Assembly (NCBI GenBank): GCA_021738385.1 | Contig: JAIPCF010000019.1 | Coordinates: 1-38,151, forward strand | DNA length: 38,151 nucleotides | Reading direction: 5' to 3' | DNA from: Sulfuritalea sp. | GTDB taxonomy: Bacteria > Pseudomonadota > Gammaproteobacteria > Burkholderiales > Rhodocyclaceae | Made by a program: the position numbers and the translations under genes | Notes under the pieces: generated by a model | What the model saw: only the letters and a program-made list of their open reading frames with translations | The model's database searches: none | Told to the model about the DNA's origin: nothing | Shown here: piece by piece, positions 18,232 through 27,410 of the stretch | How positions within the stretch are numbered: the first letter of the stretch is position 1 | Layout of the letters: every line of letters begins with the position of its first letter

Positions 18232-19767
18232 TCAGTTCGCGGCGCGGCGGAAATCCTGCCAGCGAAAACCAAGTATATACAGGGTGAGGAAATAGCTGCC
18301 AAGTCCTGCGGTGACGACGCCGGTAAGTCGCAATACACGCTGTCCGCCAGATATAACGAGCCAGGTCGAACTTTCGCCACTGGCAAACCACAGAACTCCG
18401 GCTAATATCAGAAGTGCCGCAAGAAGCTTCAACATGAAAATGCTCCAGCCAGGCTTGGGCATATAGACGCCTCGCTGACGCAGGCCGCGCCAAAGCATAG
18501 CGGCATTGAAGCAAGAGGCCAGACCGATGGATAGGGCCAGTCCCGCGTGTTTCAACCAGCCAATGAAAGCAGCGTTCATCAGTTGGGTCAGCATCAAGGT
18601 CAGCAGAGCGATTTTTACCGGTGTACGGATATCTTGTCGCGCATAAAAGCCGGGGGCCAACACCTTGACCAGGATCAGGCCTGTCAAACCGATGGAGTAG
18701 GCGACCAGCGCCTCCCGGGTTCGCAGCACATCGACTGCGGCGAAGGCGCCGTACTGGAATAGCGTCGAAAGCAAGGGTATTGCCAGAATTGCCAGCGCCA
18801 GTGATGCGGGCAAAGTAAGCATCAATGTCAGACGCAAGCCCCAGTCAAGCAGGGCTGAAAAATCTTCCGCCTGACCGCTGGCATGGGTCTTGGCCAGGCT
18901 TGGCAGCAGAATGGTGCCGAGTGCAGCACCGAGCAGTCCGGCTGGAAACTCCATGAGTCGATCAGCGTAATAGAGCCAGGAGACGCTGCCGCTCTCCAGA
19001 AATGAGGCAAAAACGGTGTTGATAAGCAGGCTGATCTGTGCCACTGACACGCCCAGCACCGCTGGCGCCATAAGTTTGAGCACGCGTTGCACGCCCTCAT
19101 CACGCCAGACCGGATCAAAACGCGGCAGCATGCCTAGTTTCCCCAGCGCGGGAATCTGAATTGCAAGCTGGATTGCTCCACCCAGAAAGACCGCCCAGGC
19201 CAAAGCAAGTACCGGCGGATCGAACCAGGGTGCGGCAAAGAGCGCCATCCCGATGAAGGAAAGATTCAGCAAAACCGGTGTGAAAGCGGGCAGCGCAAAC
19301 CGACTCCACGTGTTCAGAACTCCGGCGGCCAGCGCTACCAGCGACATGAACAGAATGTAGGGAAAGGTAATCCGCGTAAGTTCGACGGTGAGCTGGAATT
19401 TTTCGGCATCGGCGCTGAAGCCGGGTGCCGTGACCGCGATCAACAATGGAGCCAAAGCCATACCGAGTGCGCTGACTCCCAGTAATATCAGGAACAGCAT
19501 GCTGGCGACACGATCGACCAAGGTTTTGGTCTCCATTTCGCTGCGTCGATTGCGGTATTCGGCAAGGATGGGGACGAAAGCTTGAGAAAAGGCACCCTCG
19601 GCAAATAGTCGCCGCAACAGGTTGGGAAGGCGGAAAGCCACAAAGAAGGCGTCGGTCATCATGCCTGCGCCGAAACTTCTGGCAATGACGAAGTCGCGGA
19701 CGAAGCCGAGGATGCGGGACAGCAACGTCATACTGCTGACAGTGGCCAAAGTGCGGAGCAGATTCAT
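18232..19767 (-). CDS. murJ: Lipid II flippase MurJ
   Basis: MurJ/MviN, 511 residues, an inner-membrane protein of the MOP superfamily that flips lipid II for peptidoglycan synthesis. The N terminus [25 protein letters not shown] and [33 protein letters not shown] (in parts) are diagnostic. Many hydrophobic segments fit the usual 14 helices. TAGGA is the ribosome site. It is divergent from rpsT, the same neighbourhood (murJ beside rpsT) seen in many proteobacteria, and convergent with ggt. No terminator fits between the two abutting stops. Confidence 0.97.
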   Translation of the reverse strand: MNLLRTLATVSSMTLLSRILGFVRDFVIARSFGAGMMTDAFFVAFRLPNLLRRLFAEGAFSQAFVPILAEYRNRRSEMETKTLVDRVASMLFLILLGVSALGMALAPLLIAVTAPGFSADAEKFQLTVELTRITFPYILFMSLVALAAGVLNTWSRFALPAFTPVLLNLSFIGMALFAAPWFDPPVLALAWAVFLGGAIQLAIQIPALGKLGMLPRFDPVWRDEGVQRVLKLMAPAVLGVSVAQISLLINTVFASFLESGSVSWLYYADRLMEFPAGLLGAALGTILLPSLAKTHASGQAEDFSALLDWGLRLTLMLTLPASLALAILAIPLLSTLFQYGAFAAVDVLRTREALVAYSIGLTGLILVKVLAPGFYARQDIRTPVKIALLTLMLTQLMNAAFIGWLKHAGLALSIGLASCFNAAMLWRGLRQRGVYMPKPGWSIFMLKLLAALLILAGVLWFASGESSTWLVISGGQRVLRLTGVVTAGLGSYFLTLYILGFRWQDFRRAAN

Positions 19768-19807
19768 GGGGTCCTATGGTATCTGGGTTATTACTCTCAG
19801 AAGCTGC

Positions 19808-19836
19808 TTGCAATGGGTGGAAGACCCCCTTATAAT
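19808..19836 (+). promoter_or_regulatory. Sigma70 promoter of rpsT
   Basis: TTGCAA (19808-19813) and a perfect TATAAT (19831-19836) lie 17 bases apart. Transcription should start near 19843, giving a leader of about 27 bases before the rpsT ATG. Confidence 0.85.
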
Positions 19837-19869
19837 CGCGCCCTTCCTTAAGCTCTACCGGATATAGAA

Positions 19870-20130
19870 ATGGCCAATACCGCCCAAGCTCGCAAGCGTG
19901 CCCGTCAAGCAACCGAACAACGTGCCCACAATGTTGGACTACGTTCTTCGTTTCGTACCGCAATCAAGAAGGTGCGCAAGGCTATTGAGGCCGGCGACAA
20001 GACCGCCGCTCAAGCCGTGTTCAAGGATTCGCAATGCGTGATTGATTCAATTGCCGACAAGAATATCGTGCACAAGAATCTCGCTGCCCGCCAAAAGAGC
20101 CGTCTTTCAGCTGCAATCAAAGCGCTCTAA
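19870..20130 (+). CDS. rpsT: 30S ribosomal protein S20
   Basis: Small primary-binding protein of the 30S subunit, 86 residues, helical and very basic. The N terminus [18 protein letters not shown], the central [20 protein letters not shown] and the terminal [18 protein letters not shown] are typical. Its start is ATG, with only a weak ribosome-binding sequence. In E. coli S20 represses its own translation; whether that applies here is unknown. It has a consensus promoter and a strong terminator, so it is monocistronic. Confidence 0.98.
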   Translation: MANTAQARKRARQATEQRAHNVGLRSSFRTAIKKVRKAIEAGDKTAAQAVFKDSQCVIDSIADKNIVHKNLAARQKSRLSAAIKAL

Positions 20131-20170
20131 GTTATTTGCCAAAGCGCGCTTCGGCGCGCCAAAGGCTATA

Positions 20171-20204
20171 AAAAAGGCTGCCCACTTCGGGCAGCTTTTT
20201 TTTT
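20171..20204 (+). terminator. Rho-independent terminator of rpsT
   Basis: GCTGCCC (20177-20183) pairs with GGGCAGC (20189-20195), extended by A-T pairs and followed by nine T residues. Confidence 0.92.
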
Positions 20205-20405
20205 GCTTTGCCAGATTTCCTGCCGCGATTATTGTCGCCAAGGCCGCAAATCAGCTTGCTTAACTGCTCGAGGTCGGCATTAGGGGTGGATCCAAATCGC
20301 ATCAATACACAATAATACAAAGCTAAGGAGCCATTCTGAAACCCATGGCAGACGACGATTTGCATATTGTTTTCGTGGAATACTGAGCAAAATTAGTCAA
20401 ATACA

Positions 20406-20434
20406 TTGAATTTGAGGAAATCACTGCATATAAT
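20406..20434 (+). promoter_or_regulatory. Sigma70 promoter of the 20466 gene
   Basis: TTGAAT (20406-20411) and a perfect TATAAT (20429-20434) have a 17-base spacer. The predicted start near 20441 leaves a leader of about 25 bases with a GAAAGGGG ribosome site. Confidence 0.8.
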
Positions 20435-20465
20435 GATCAGACTCGCTTGAAGTGAAAGGGGTTTC

Positions 20466-20687
20466 ATGCAATCCCATCAGTTCACCAAATATGCCTTTCG
20501 TATTCGTACCCGCCAAGGTGTCGTCGTCGATAATTTGATGATCCATGGCCGGGATGAACATGACGCCCAGCGCAAACTGAGGCAGGTCTATCGCGATTGT
20601 CAGATCATAGAATGTATTTGCCATCGCGGAGGTGTTCGGGTGCCTGTGGCCAGCTTTGAAGAGGTCGCAAACCTGATTCTTCGCTGA
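20466..20687 (+). CDS. Small cytoplasmic protein of unknown function
   Basis: A 73-residue protein with no signal peptide or membrane segment. A predicted beta-rich start (YAFRIRTRQGVVVDNLMIHG) leads into a charged helix (RDEHDAQRKLRQVYRDC), then two cysteines (CQIIECICH) and a short tail. The pattern of a strand pair followed by an amphipathic helix suggests a small alpha/beta domain. The three Cys and one His might bind metal, but this is speculation. Support for a real gene comes from the near-perfect promoter, the GAAAGGGG ribosome site and the ATG. The overlapping opposite-strand frame has no such signals. I do not recognise the family. Confidence 0.75.
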   Translation: MQSHQFTKYAFRIRTRQGVVVDNLMIHGRDEHDAQRKLRQVYRDCQIIECICHRGGVRVPVASFEEVANLILR

Positions 20688-20739
20688 GGGCATTTCTAGC
20701 TAGCAGCGACTCCGAACTTGTGTGGCGACCTTACTGTCT

Positions 20740-21501
20740 TCAAAGAAATCGGACTGCCCGCAATTCTTCCATTAGAGCCAAATAGTCCAGCGCACCCCTG
20801 CTCGATGGACTGTGTCCGAAGATATCGAGACTCATCGCGGGCGCCTCGGCGATGGCCACATTTTCAGAGATTACCGTTTCGCAAAGTTCGGCTCCGAACT
20901 GCATGCTCAGCCTGTCCTGAATGTCAAAACTCATCTTGCGACGCCGGTCGAATCGCGTCAGAAGGTAGCGGCGTTCAACGCGGCGCTTGAGTACGGGTTC
21001 CAGGGCTTTCAAGGTATGTTCGATCTGCAATGCGCCGCGCAAGGAGAGATAGTCTGACGATACCGGGATCAGCATCCGGTCAGAGGCGAATATCGCGTTG
21101 AGTGAAAGAACACCCAGAAACGGACAACAGTCGATTATGGCGGTGCTCTCTCCGCCGGAGCTTTCAAGCGTCTGCAAGCCGGCATTGAGCCGATTGAGAA
21201 TGGTTGGTCCCTTGCCAAATATCGAGTCAACTTTGATAAGTTCCGCGTGCGCCGGGACCAGACGGCCTACCCCTTGCCAATCAACAATAATTTCATCCAG
21301 AGGTCGGTTGTCTTGATAGAGAGAGAACACGCTGTTGCTTGCCCCGGCAGGTGCATTGCCAAAAATGGCCGTCAAGTGTGCCTGTGGATCAAGGTCGACC
21401 AGTAGCGTGGGCGACGAATCTCTTGCCAAGGCAGCGGCGAGATTGAGCACAGTAGTGGTTTTACCAACCCCACCTTTCTGGTTGAAAACTGCCATTCGCA
21501 A
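20740..21501 (-). CDS. ParA-family ATPase, orphan
   Basis: Deviant Walker-A ATPase of the ParA/MinD/Soj group, 253 residues. From the proposed start the sequence opens (M)RMAVFNQKGGVGKTT, with the signature KGGVGKTT at 9-16. LLVDLDPQAHLT supplies the A' motif and STAIIDCCP the Walker B. The frame extends 24 codons upstream to ATG 21573. The TTG at 21501 is preferred because GGAGG lies eight bases before it, the family normally starts here, and a TATACT -10 sits inside the upstream extension (21551-21556). No parB or parS is recognisable nearby, so plasmid-type partition is unlikely. The cargo is unknown. It is divergent from argD. Confidence 0.88.
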   Translation of the reverse strand: MRMAVFNQKGGVGKTTTVLNLAAALARDSSPTLLVDLDPQAHLTAIFGNAPAGASNSVFSLYQDNRPLDEIIVDWQGVGRLVPAHAELIKVDSIFGKGPTILNRLNAGLQTLESSGGESTAIIDCCPFLGVLSLNAIFASDRMLIPVSSDYLSLRGALQIEHTLKALEPVLKRRVERRYLLTRFDRRRKMSFDIQDRLSMQFGAELCETVISENVAIAEAPAMSLDIFGHSPSSRGALDYLALMEELRAVRFL

Positions 21502-21550
21502 CGCCGATTCCTCCGTCTCGCCAGTCTGTACAGGGCCAGGATTTTCACTT

Positions 21551-21571
21551 AGTATAGGCATGTTTTCATGC
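21551..21571. promoter_or_regulatory. parA -10 element and adjoining palindrome
   Basis: On the minus strand TATACT (21551-21556) is a good -10 for parA; no clear -35 is present. Beside it GCATG-TTTT-CATGC (21558-21571) is a perfect inverted repeat, a plausible operator between parA and argD. Confidence 0.45.
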
Positions 21572-21573
21572 AT

Positions 21574-21611
21574 GGCGGCCGCGTTGCTCTTCGGCCGCCG
21601 TATGTTTTTTT
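21574..21611 (+). terminator. Terminator-like hairpin in the argD leader
   Basis: GGCGGCCG (21574-21581) pairs perfectly with CGGCCGCC (21592-21599), followed by GTATG and seven T (21605-21611). It lies 27 bases before the argD ATG and no plus-strand gene precedes it, so attenuation of argD is more likely than ending another gene. Confidence 0.55.
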
Positions 21612-21638
21612 GGACGGAGTTTTTCGCGGAGCGCTCCC

Positions 21639-22811
21639 ATGCCGCATTTGATGAATACCTACGGGCGGCTGCCTGTAGCGTTTACACATGGTCAGGGTTG
21701 CCGACTGTTTGATACAGAGGGCAAATCCTACCTCGACGCTCTGGCTGGAATAGCGGTCAATACGCTGGGCCACAATCACCCGAGCCTGGTAAAAAGGTTG
21801 AGTGAGCAGTTCGGCCGATTGATTCATACATCGAATCTGTATCGGATTAACGAGTCGGAAGCGCTGTCTGATCGCCTCGCGTCAATTTCCCGCATGGATG
21901 AGGTGTTCTTCTGCAACTCTGGCTGCGAAGCCAACGAAGCGGCGATTAAACTCGCCCGGCTTTATGGGCACCAGCAAGGTATCGAGCAGCCCACCATCAT
22001 TGTCATGGAGCAGGCGTTTCACGGGCGGACGCTGGCAACATTGTCGGCGACCGGCAATCGCAAAGTGCAAGCCGGTTTTGAGCCTCTGGTTTCGGGATTT
22101 GTACGGGTTCCATACGATGACATTGATGCGATCGAGCAACTCGCGGCGCGCAATCCAAACGTGGTCGCGGTGTTGTTCGAACCGATTCAGGGTGAGGGCG
22201 GCATAAATGTTGCGCACAGTGACTTTATGCGCTCGCTAAGACTGATTTGCGATCAGAAAAACTGGCTCTTCATGGTCGACGAGGTGCAATGTGGAATCGG
22301 TCGCACCGGACTATGGTTTGCTCATCAGCATGCTGGAATTTTGCCGGACGTCATGACCCTGGCAAAGGGTTTGGGATCCGGCGTGCCGATCGGTGCCTGT
22401 CTTGCAAGTGGCCGCGCGAGCGGTGTGTTCAAGCCCGGCAACCATGGTTCGACTTTTGGCGGAAATCCCTTGGCCTGTGTAGCGGCGCTCACGACGCTTG
22501 ATGTGATTGAAGCCGATGAGTTGATTTTGCGCGCGGCTAAATTGGGAGACATGATTCGTCAAGGCCTGCGAGATGGTCTGGATGGCGCCAGCGGTCTGGT
22601 CGAAGTTCGCGGTAGCGGCCTGATGATTGGCATCGAACTTGATCGTCCTTGTACTGAACTGATCCAGCGCAGCCTTGAAGCGGGCTTGTTGATAAATGTC
22701 ACTGCAGACAAAGTGGTGCGCCTGCTGCCGCCTCTGGTTATGAGCGATGCCGAAGGCCAGGAGATTGTGGCGATACTTGTTCCGTTGATCAAAAAATTTC
22801 TCGGCGCCTGA
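21639..22811 (+). CDS. argD: Acetylornithine aminotransferase
   Basis: PLP-dependent class III aminotransferase, 390 residues, converting N-acetylglutamate semialdehyde to N-acetylornithine; many ArgD enzymes also act in lysine synthesis. The PLP lysine is Lys243 in TLAKGLGSGVPIGA. NSGCEANEAAIKLAR, EQAFHGRT and VDEVQCGIGRTG are typical. A CGGAG ribosome site precedes the ATG. Its stop overlaps the argF start by one base (TGATG), giving translational coupling. The leader contains a terminator-like hairpin and the region upstream a palindrome. The other arg genes are not in the window. Confidence 0.95.
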   Translation: MPHLMNTYGRLPVAFTHGQGCRLFDTEGKSYLDALAGIAVNTLGHNHPSLVKRLSEQFGRLIHTSNLYRINESEALSDRLASISRMDEVFFCNSGCEANEAAIKLARLYGHQQGIEQPTIIVMEQAFHGRTLATLSATGNRKVQAGFEPLVSGFVRVPYDDIDAIEQLAARNPNVVAVLFEPIQGEGGINVAHSDFMRSLRLICDQKNWLFMVDEVQCGIGRTGLWFAHQHAGILPDVMTLAKGLGSGVPIGACLASGRASGVFKPGNHGSTFGGNPLACVAALTTLDVIEADELILRAAKLGDMIRQGLRDGLDGASGLVEVRGSGLMIGIELDRPCTELIQRSLEAGLLINVTADKVVRLLPPLVMSDAEGQEIVAILVPLIKKFLGA

Positions 22812-23737
22812 TGATGGAATCACCCCAGCATTTTCTGCAGTTGAAGGATATTTCCAGCGAAGAACTTGACTACGTCTTTGAACGTACCCGCAGGATCAAA
22901 GAACGCTTCAAGACCTACGAGCGGTATTGGCCCTTGCAGGACCGTACTTTGGTGATGATTTTCGAAAAGGCAAGCACCCGCACTCGCTTGTCATTCGAGG
23001 CGGGCATGCACCAATTGGGTGGTACGGCAATTTATCTCAACACTCGGGATTCTCAACTTGGACGCGGAGAATCAATTGAGGATGCCGCTGAAGTTATTTC
23101 GCGCATGAGCGACATCGTCATGATTCGTACATACGAGCAGGACGTGATCGAGCGCTTCTCAAGTCATTCAAGGGTGCCCGTGATCAACGGCCTGACCAAC
23201 GAATATCACCCTTGCCAGATTCTCGCCGACATCTTCACCTATATGGAACATCGCGGTTCGATCAAGGGCCGCACCGTGGCATGGATTGGCGACTCAAACA
23301 ACGTCTGCAATACGTGGCTGCAGGCGGCGGAAGTTTTTGGCTTCAATGTTCATGTGTCAACGCCTCCGGGATACGAAGTCGAGGCCGAACGTGCCGGACT
23401 CTATGGCACAGACCATTTTGAACAGTTCGCCGACCCTATGGATGCCGCGCGTGAGGCCGACTTGGTAACAACCGATGTGTGGACCTCCATGGGTTTTGAA
23501 GCCGAAAACGAAGAGCGACGGCGCGATTTCGCCGATTGGCAGGTTGATGCCGAAATGATGCGGGCCGCACGTCCGGACGCTGTATTCATGCATTGCTTGC
23601 CGGCACATCGTGGCGAGGAGGTTGCCGCTGAAGTGATTGACGGGCCGCAAAGCGTGGTGTGGGACGAAGCAGAAAACCGACTACACACGCAAAAGGCCTT
23701 GATGGAATACCTGTTACTGGGCAGATTGAACGACTGA
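22811..23737 (+). CDS. argF: Ornithine carbamoyltransferase
   Basis: Makes citrulline from ornithine and carbamoyl phosphate in arginine synthesis; 308 residues. The carbamoyl-phosphate motif STRTR is at 55-59, HPCQ at 133-136 and the ornithine-loop HCLP at 261-264. All are intact, so this is the anabolic-type active enzyme. Two consecutive ATG codons offer starts at 22811 and 22814; the first overlaps the argD stop. It is followed by argG after ten bases. Confidence 0.97.
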   Translation: MMESPQHFLQLKDISSEELDYVFERTRRIKERFKTYERYWPLQDRTLVMIFEKASTRTRLSFEAGMHQLGGTAIYLNTRDSQLGRGESIEDAAEVISRMSDIVMIRTYEQDVIERFSSHSRVPVINGLTNEYHPCQILADIFTYMEHRGSIKGRTVAWIGDSNNVCNTWLQAAEVFGFNVHVSTPPGYEVEAERAGLYGTDHFEQFADPMDAAREADLVTTDVWTSMGFEAENEERRRDFADWQVDAEMMRAARPDAVFMHCLPAHRGEEVAAEVIDGPQSVVWDEAENRLHTQKALMEYLLLGRLND

Positions 23738-23747
23738 AGGAAGCAAA

Positions 23748-25016
23748 ATGAACGCAGCAAAGAAAGCGGATAAACCCGAAAACAACAAGGTTGTCCTCGC
23801 CTATTCGGGTGGGCTGGACACATCGGTAATTCTGAAGTGGTTGCAGGACACCTACAATTGCGAGGTGGTGACCTTCACCGCCGACTTGGGTCAGGGTGAG
23901 GAACTCGATCCTGCGCGCGCAAAGGCTTTGAAACTGGGTATCAAGCCAAAGAATATTTTCATTGACGATTTGCGCGAAGAGTTCGTCCGCGACTTTGTGT
24001 TCCCCATGTTCCGGTGCAACACAGTCTATGAGGGCGAGTATCTGCTCGGGACTTCGATTGCGAGACCCCTGATCGCCAAGCGAATGGTGGATATCGCCAG
24101 GAAGACCGGCGCCAATTCGATTTCCCACGGTGCAACAGGCAAAGGCAACGATCAGGTTCGGTTTGAACTCGGAGCCTATGCCCTGATGCCCAACGTCAGG
24201 GTTATTGCGCCGTGGCGGGAGTGGGATCTGCTGTCGAGAGAGAAGCTGATGGCCTATGCCGCGAAGCATGGAATTCCCGTTGAGATGAAGCACAAGAAGG
24301 GCGGTTCACCCTATTCGATGGATGCCAACCTGCTGCATATTTCCTACGAGGGACGGCACCTTGAAAACCCTGCTGCGGAAGCCGAGGAGTCAATGTGGCG
24401 CTGGACGGTGTCACCAGAGAAGGCGCCGAACAAAGCCGAGTATCTTGATCTTGAATTCAAACTGGGGGATCTGGTCGCCATCAACGGCAGGAAAATGAAA
24501 GCCCATGAGTTGCTGGCTACGCTGAACGCAGTGGGTGGCAAACATGGAATAGGTCGTCTCGATCTGGTAGAGAACCGCTATGTCGGCATGAAATCGCGCG
24601 GCTGCTATGAAACACCGGGGGGCAGCATACTGCTCAAGGCTCACCGTGCCATCGAGTCGGTTTGCCTGGATCGCGAAGAGGCGCATCTGAAGGACGATCT
24701 GATGCCGCGTTACGCGAGCCTGATCTACAACGGCTACTGGTGGAGTCCGGAGCGCAGGGCCTTGCAAGCGCTGATCGATCACACCCAGCAGAACGTCAAT
24801 GGCTGGGTTCGTCTCAAACTCTACAAGGGCAACGTCATCGTAGTCGGACGGGATTCGAAGACCGATTCCTTGTTTGATCCGACCATCGCGACTTTCGAGG
24901 ACGATGCCGGCGCATATGACCAGAAGGATGCCCATGGATTCATTCGGCTCAACGCGCTGCGCCTGCGCATTGCAGCCAACAGAGCAGAGAGCAGAGTGAC
25001 CAAGAAGAAGCGCTAA
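23748..25016 (+). CDS. argG: Argininosuccinate synthase
   Basis: Joins citrulline and aspartate using ATP, the penultimate step of arginine synthesis; 422 residues, typical for the long form. The PP-loop AYSGGLDTS is at 18-26. [15 protein letters not shown] and [15 protein letters not shown] are family signatures. A GAAGGAAG ribosome site precedes the ATG. It is the last gene of argD-argF-argG; argH is not in the window. Confidence 0.97.
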   Translation: MNAAKKADKPENNKVVLAYSGGLDTSVILKWLQDTYNCEVVTFTADLGQGEELDPARAKALKLGIKPKNIFIDDLREEFVRDFVFPMFRCNTVYEGEYLLGTSIARPLIAKRMVDIARKTGANSISHGATGKGNDQVRFELGAYALMPNVRVIAPWREWDLLSREKLMAYAAKHGIPVEMKHKKGGSPYSMDANLLHISYEGRHLENPAAEAEESMWRWTVSPEKAPNKAEYLDLEFKLGDLVAINGRKMKAHELLATLNAVGGKHGIGRLDLVENRYVGMKSRGCYETPGGSILLKAHRAIESVCLDREEAHLKDDLMPRYASLIYNGYWWSPERRALQALIDHTQQNVNGWVRLKLYKGNVIVVGRDSKTDSLFDPTIATFEDDAGAYDQKDAHGFIRLNALRLRIAANRAESRVTKKKR

Positions 25017-25054
25017 CTAAGTGTAGGCTAAGGGTGTAGGTGAGGAACACGCCG

Positions 25055-25264
25055 ATGTTCGGCATTTCCGAAGAGCAGTTGGCAGAGTTCGGCATGACAT
25101 TTGGCCTTGGTGCCTTCATGCTCTACATGCTGTTCATCATTGGCGAACTGGCCTGGAAGTCGAAAGCGGGGAAGCTTGGCACTTTCATCCTGTTTTTTGT
25201 ACTTGCCTTTGGCATGCTCGGCTTCGTCGCCAAGTTCATTATTCAAAAATTGTGGGGGATCTGA
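25055..25264 (+). CDS. DUF2788 family small membrane protein
   Basis: A 69-residue protein with two hydrophobic segments (about 14-31, [18 protein letters not shown], and 43-64, [20 protein letters not shown]) joined by a short basic KSKAGK loop. This matches DUF2788, whose role is unknown. The frame opens at a GTG five codons earlier; ATG 25055 gives the family N terminus [13 protein letters not shown]. It ends one base before ppnP, so the two are translated together. Confidence 0.88.
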   Translation: MFGISEEQLAEFGMTFGLGAFMLYMLFIIGELAWKSKAGKLGTFILFFVLAFGMLGFVAKFIIQKLWGI

Positions 25265-25265
25265 A

Positions 25266-25577
25266 ATGTCGCAGTTTGATAATGTTGCGGTGGTCAAACA
25301 GGCCAATGTCTACTTCGATGGAAAGTGTGTCAGCCATTCCATTCAGCTTGCCGATGGCACAAAGAAAAGTGTCGGTGTAATCCTGCCGGCAACATTGACC
25401 TTCAATACGGGCGTGCCTGAAGTCATGGAAACCGTGGCGGGAGCGTGCCGCTATCGAATCAAGGGTGGGGATTGGCAAGACTGCGGTGCCGGACAGAGTT
25501 TCAAGGCACCCGGAAATTCAAGCTTCGATATCGAAGTCAGCGGTGAGCCGTATCATTACGTTTGCCATTTTGATTGA
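25266..25577 (+). CDS. ppnP: Pyrimidine/purine nucleoside phosphorylase (PpnP, DUF1255)
   Basis: Small cupin-fold enzyme of 103 residues; E. coli PpnP (YaiE, 94 residues) splits many nucleosides with phosphate. Core motifs visible are [33 protein letters not shown] and the end [23 protein letters not shown] 25266 is fixed by the one-base gap after DUF2788 and by family alignment, although the frame is open further upstream. It has no visible promoter of its own. Confidence 0.93.
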   Translation: MSQFDNVAVVKQANVYFDGKCVSHSIQLADGTKKSVGVILPATLTFNTGVPEVMETVAGACRYRIKGGDWQDCGAGQSFKAPGNSSFDIEVSGEPYHYVCHFD

Positions 25578-25592
25578 TCACAAGGGGACGGC

Positions 25593-26087
25593 ATGCCATC
25601 TTTTGACATCACTTCTGAAGCGGATATTGTGGCACTGAAAAACGCAGTCGATGTGGCCGGACGACACATCGGCAATCGCTACGACTTCAAGGGCACTTCA
25701 GCCCGTGCCGAGTTGAATGAGAAGGACAAGACCATCACCATTCATGGCGATTCCGAATTTCAGCTCGGCCAGGTCAAGGACATTCTGTTTCCGGAAATGG
25801 AAAAAAAGGAACGTGAAAGTACCAAGCGGCTCGATCATGGTCCGGTGCAGTCAATAGGTGGCAACAAATCGAAACAGGAACTCAAGATCAAGATCGGTAT
25901 CGAGATCGAACTGGCGAAAAAAATCGTCAAGATGATCAAGGACAGCAAGCTCAAGGTCCAGGCCAGCATTCAGGGTGACGCCGTGCGTGTCACCGGTGCC
26001 AAGCGTGATTTACTGCAGGAAGTCATTGCCTTGGTAAGAAAATCGATTGTCGATTTCCCGTTGCAATTCGGCAATTTCAGGGACTGA
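25593..26087 (+). CDS. yajQ: YajQ family nucleotide-binding protein
   Basis: A 164-residue UPF0234/YajQ protein with two RNP-like domains. Homologues bind nucleotides, and in Xanthomonas a member acts as a cyclic di-GMP receptor. [30 protein letters not shown] and [14 protein letters not shown] at the start, and [20 protein letters not shown] later, are characteristic. It begins 15 bases after ppnP. Its last 11 bases overlap the end of the convergent amidotransferase gene. Confidence 0.95.
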   Translation: MPSFDITSEADIVALKNAVDVAGRHIGNRYDFKGTSARAELNEKDKTITIHGDSEFQLGQVKDILFPEMEKKERESTKRLDHGPVQSIGGNKSKQELKIKIGIEIELAKKIVKMIKDSKLKVQASIQGDAVRVTGAKRDLLQEVIALVRKSIVDFPLQFGNFRD

Positions 26088-26781
26088 TCAATCCTTTGAT
26101 CCAGCGACGGTAAAGGTGGTCCGCCACCAGGCGCATCGCCGCGATACGTGATTCCATTTGTTCCTGCATTTGTTCCGGTGCCTGCACCGAGTCAGAAGCA
26201 GGGGCTCGCTCAGCCGACCATTGCTGGCACCAGCTACGGATCATTGTTTCTGTCATTTCGACATGGCATTGCATGCCCAGATGTGGGCCGCGTACAAAAG
26301 CCTGGTTGTTGCAGTGAAGACTCTTCAATAGTGGGGTGGCGCCGGGCGGGATGTCGAAGGTTTCGCCGTGCCAGTGAAAGGCAGTGAAGCGAGTGGTATC
26401 GCCCAGCCAGTTGGCGGAGGCGTCGGAATCGATTGTCTGCACTTCGCCCCAACCAATTTCCTTGACCGGATTGGTCGTCACTGCGCCACCGAGCGCCTTG
26501 GCCATAAGCTGCCCGCCCAGACAATGACCAATGACCGGAATGCCCTTACTAACTGCATCGCGTATGAGTGAAAGCGTTTTTGGAAGCCACGGCAGTTCGT
26601 CGTTAACACTCATCGGTCCACCCATGAAACACAATCCTGAAAATTCATCAGAAGTCGGTGGTGGCAATACGCCTTCGTCAATCTTGAAGAGCATCCAGGG
26701 CACAGAGTGCCGGTCGAGGAATGTGGCAAAATAGCCCGGTCCCTCGCCGGGACTATGACGGAATATTGCGATCGGTTTCAT
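26077..26781 (-). CDS. Class I glutamine amidotransferase-like protein
   Basis: Stand-alone class I amidotransferase domain of 234 residues. The nucleophile elbow GHCLGGQ holds Cys87, and QCHVEMT holds His173 and Glu175, completing a Cys-His-Glu triad. [17 protein letters not shown] is typical of the GuaA-like stand-alone subfamily often annotated as GMP synthase-like or gamma-glutamyl peptidase. No synthetase domain is attached, so the acceptor is unknown. It overlaps yajQ by 11 bases at its end, and its start codon overlaps that of the divergent Nudix gene. Confidence 0.92.
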   Translation of the reverse strand: MKPIAIFRHSPGEGPGYFATFLDRHSVPWMLFKIDEGVLPPPTSDEFSGLCFMGGPMSVNDELPWLPKTLSLIRDAVSKGIPVIGHCLGGQLMAKALGGAVTTNPVKEIGWGEVQTIDSDASANWLGDTTRFTAFHWHGETFDIPPGATPLLKSLHCNNQAFVRGPHLGMQCHVEMTETMIRSWCQQWSAERAPASDSVQAPEQMQEQMESRIAAMRLVADHLYRRWIKGLISP

Positions 26782-27406
26782 GCTGGAGTCTCTTGTTAGC
26801 GCAAGCCCGAATTCTAGCGGAGGCTTGCTTTCACTGATGCGTCGTCGATTCAGCGAAGGATTTGCCGTGCCCCCGGTAAGCGAACCGGGAGTGAGTGCAG
26901 GTTCCGATTTGATAGCGGCGGCCGTGCTGGTGCCGGTAATTCTGCGCGAATCCGGGACGACGTTGTTGCTTACCCAGCGTACAGCACATCTACGTGATCA
27001 CGCTGGGCAAGTCAGCTTTCCCGGTGGACGTTGGGAAGATAGTGACGCATCGCCGGAAGCCACTGCCTTGCGCGAAGCCGAAGAAGAAGTCGGGCTTGTC
27101 GCTTCTCAGATCGAGATTCTTGGACGGTTGCCGGAATATCGCACCGGTACAGGGTTTGTCGTCACGCCGGTGGTTGGCCTGGTGACGCCGCCGCTGAATC
27201 TGAAACTGGACGACTTTGAGGTGGCGGAGGTCTTTGAGCCCCCTTTCGCTTTTCTTGTCGACAGTGCCAATTATCAGCGTCACTCGATCGAGGTGCGCGG
27301 TGTCATGCGTGAATACTGGGCTGTGCCGTGGCAGGGCTATTACATATGGGGTGCAACAGCTGGCATGCTAATGACCCTCAGTCGCTTCCTGGCTTGCGAG
27401 GATTGA
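26780..27406 (+). CDS. Nudix hydrolase, CoA pyrophosphatase (NudL) type
   Basis: Nudix enzyme of up to 208 residues, probably cleaving the diphosphate of coenzyme A or its derivatives. The CoA-type signature LLTQRTAHLRDHAGQVSFPGG (without its first L, 64-83) precedes the Nudix box at 82-106, with REAEEEVGL intact. The start is uncertain: ATG 26780 overlaps the divergent amidotransferase start in a CATG, while ATG 26837 (residue 20) has GGAGG 13 bases upstream and would be closer to NudL length. It is followed after four bases by the CobD/CbiB-family gene. Confidence 0.92.
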   Translation: MLESLVSASPNSSGGLLSLMRRRFSEGFAVPPVSEPGVSAGSDLIAAAVLVPVILRESGTTLLLTQRTAHLRDHAGQVSFPGGRWEDSDASPEATALREAEEEVGLVASQIEILGRLPEYRTGTGFVVTPVVGLVTPPLNLKLDDFEVAEVFEPPFAFLVDSANYQRHSIEVRGVMREYWAVPWQGYYIWGATAGMLMTLSRFLACED

Positions 27407-27410
27407 GCTT

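Larger units (their letters stand above)
20131..20465. other. 335-base intergenic region after rpsT
   Basis: It holds two hairpins after rpsT (GCGCGC-TTCG-GCGCGC at 20144-20159 without a T run, and the terminator at 20171-20204), about 200 bases with no identified feature, and the promoter of the next small gene at 20406-20434. A 13-codon frame at 20345-20386 is not convincing. Confidence 0.6.

Noticed and set aside
20345-20386. 13-codon frame starting MADDDLHIVF
   Set aside because: TAAGGAG lies too far upstream (16 bases) and the frame is too short to support; it may be chance.
20421-20693. 90-codon minus-strand frame opposite the 20466 gene
   Set aside because: No promoter or ribosome site; the plus strand has both.
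20740-21639. ParA gene and nearby palindrome as a replication origin or plasmid partition locus
   Set aside because: No parB, repA, dnaA or iterons; neighbours are ordinary chromosomal biosynthesis genes.
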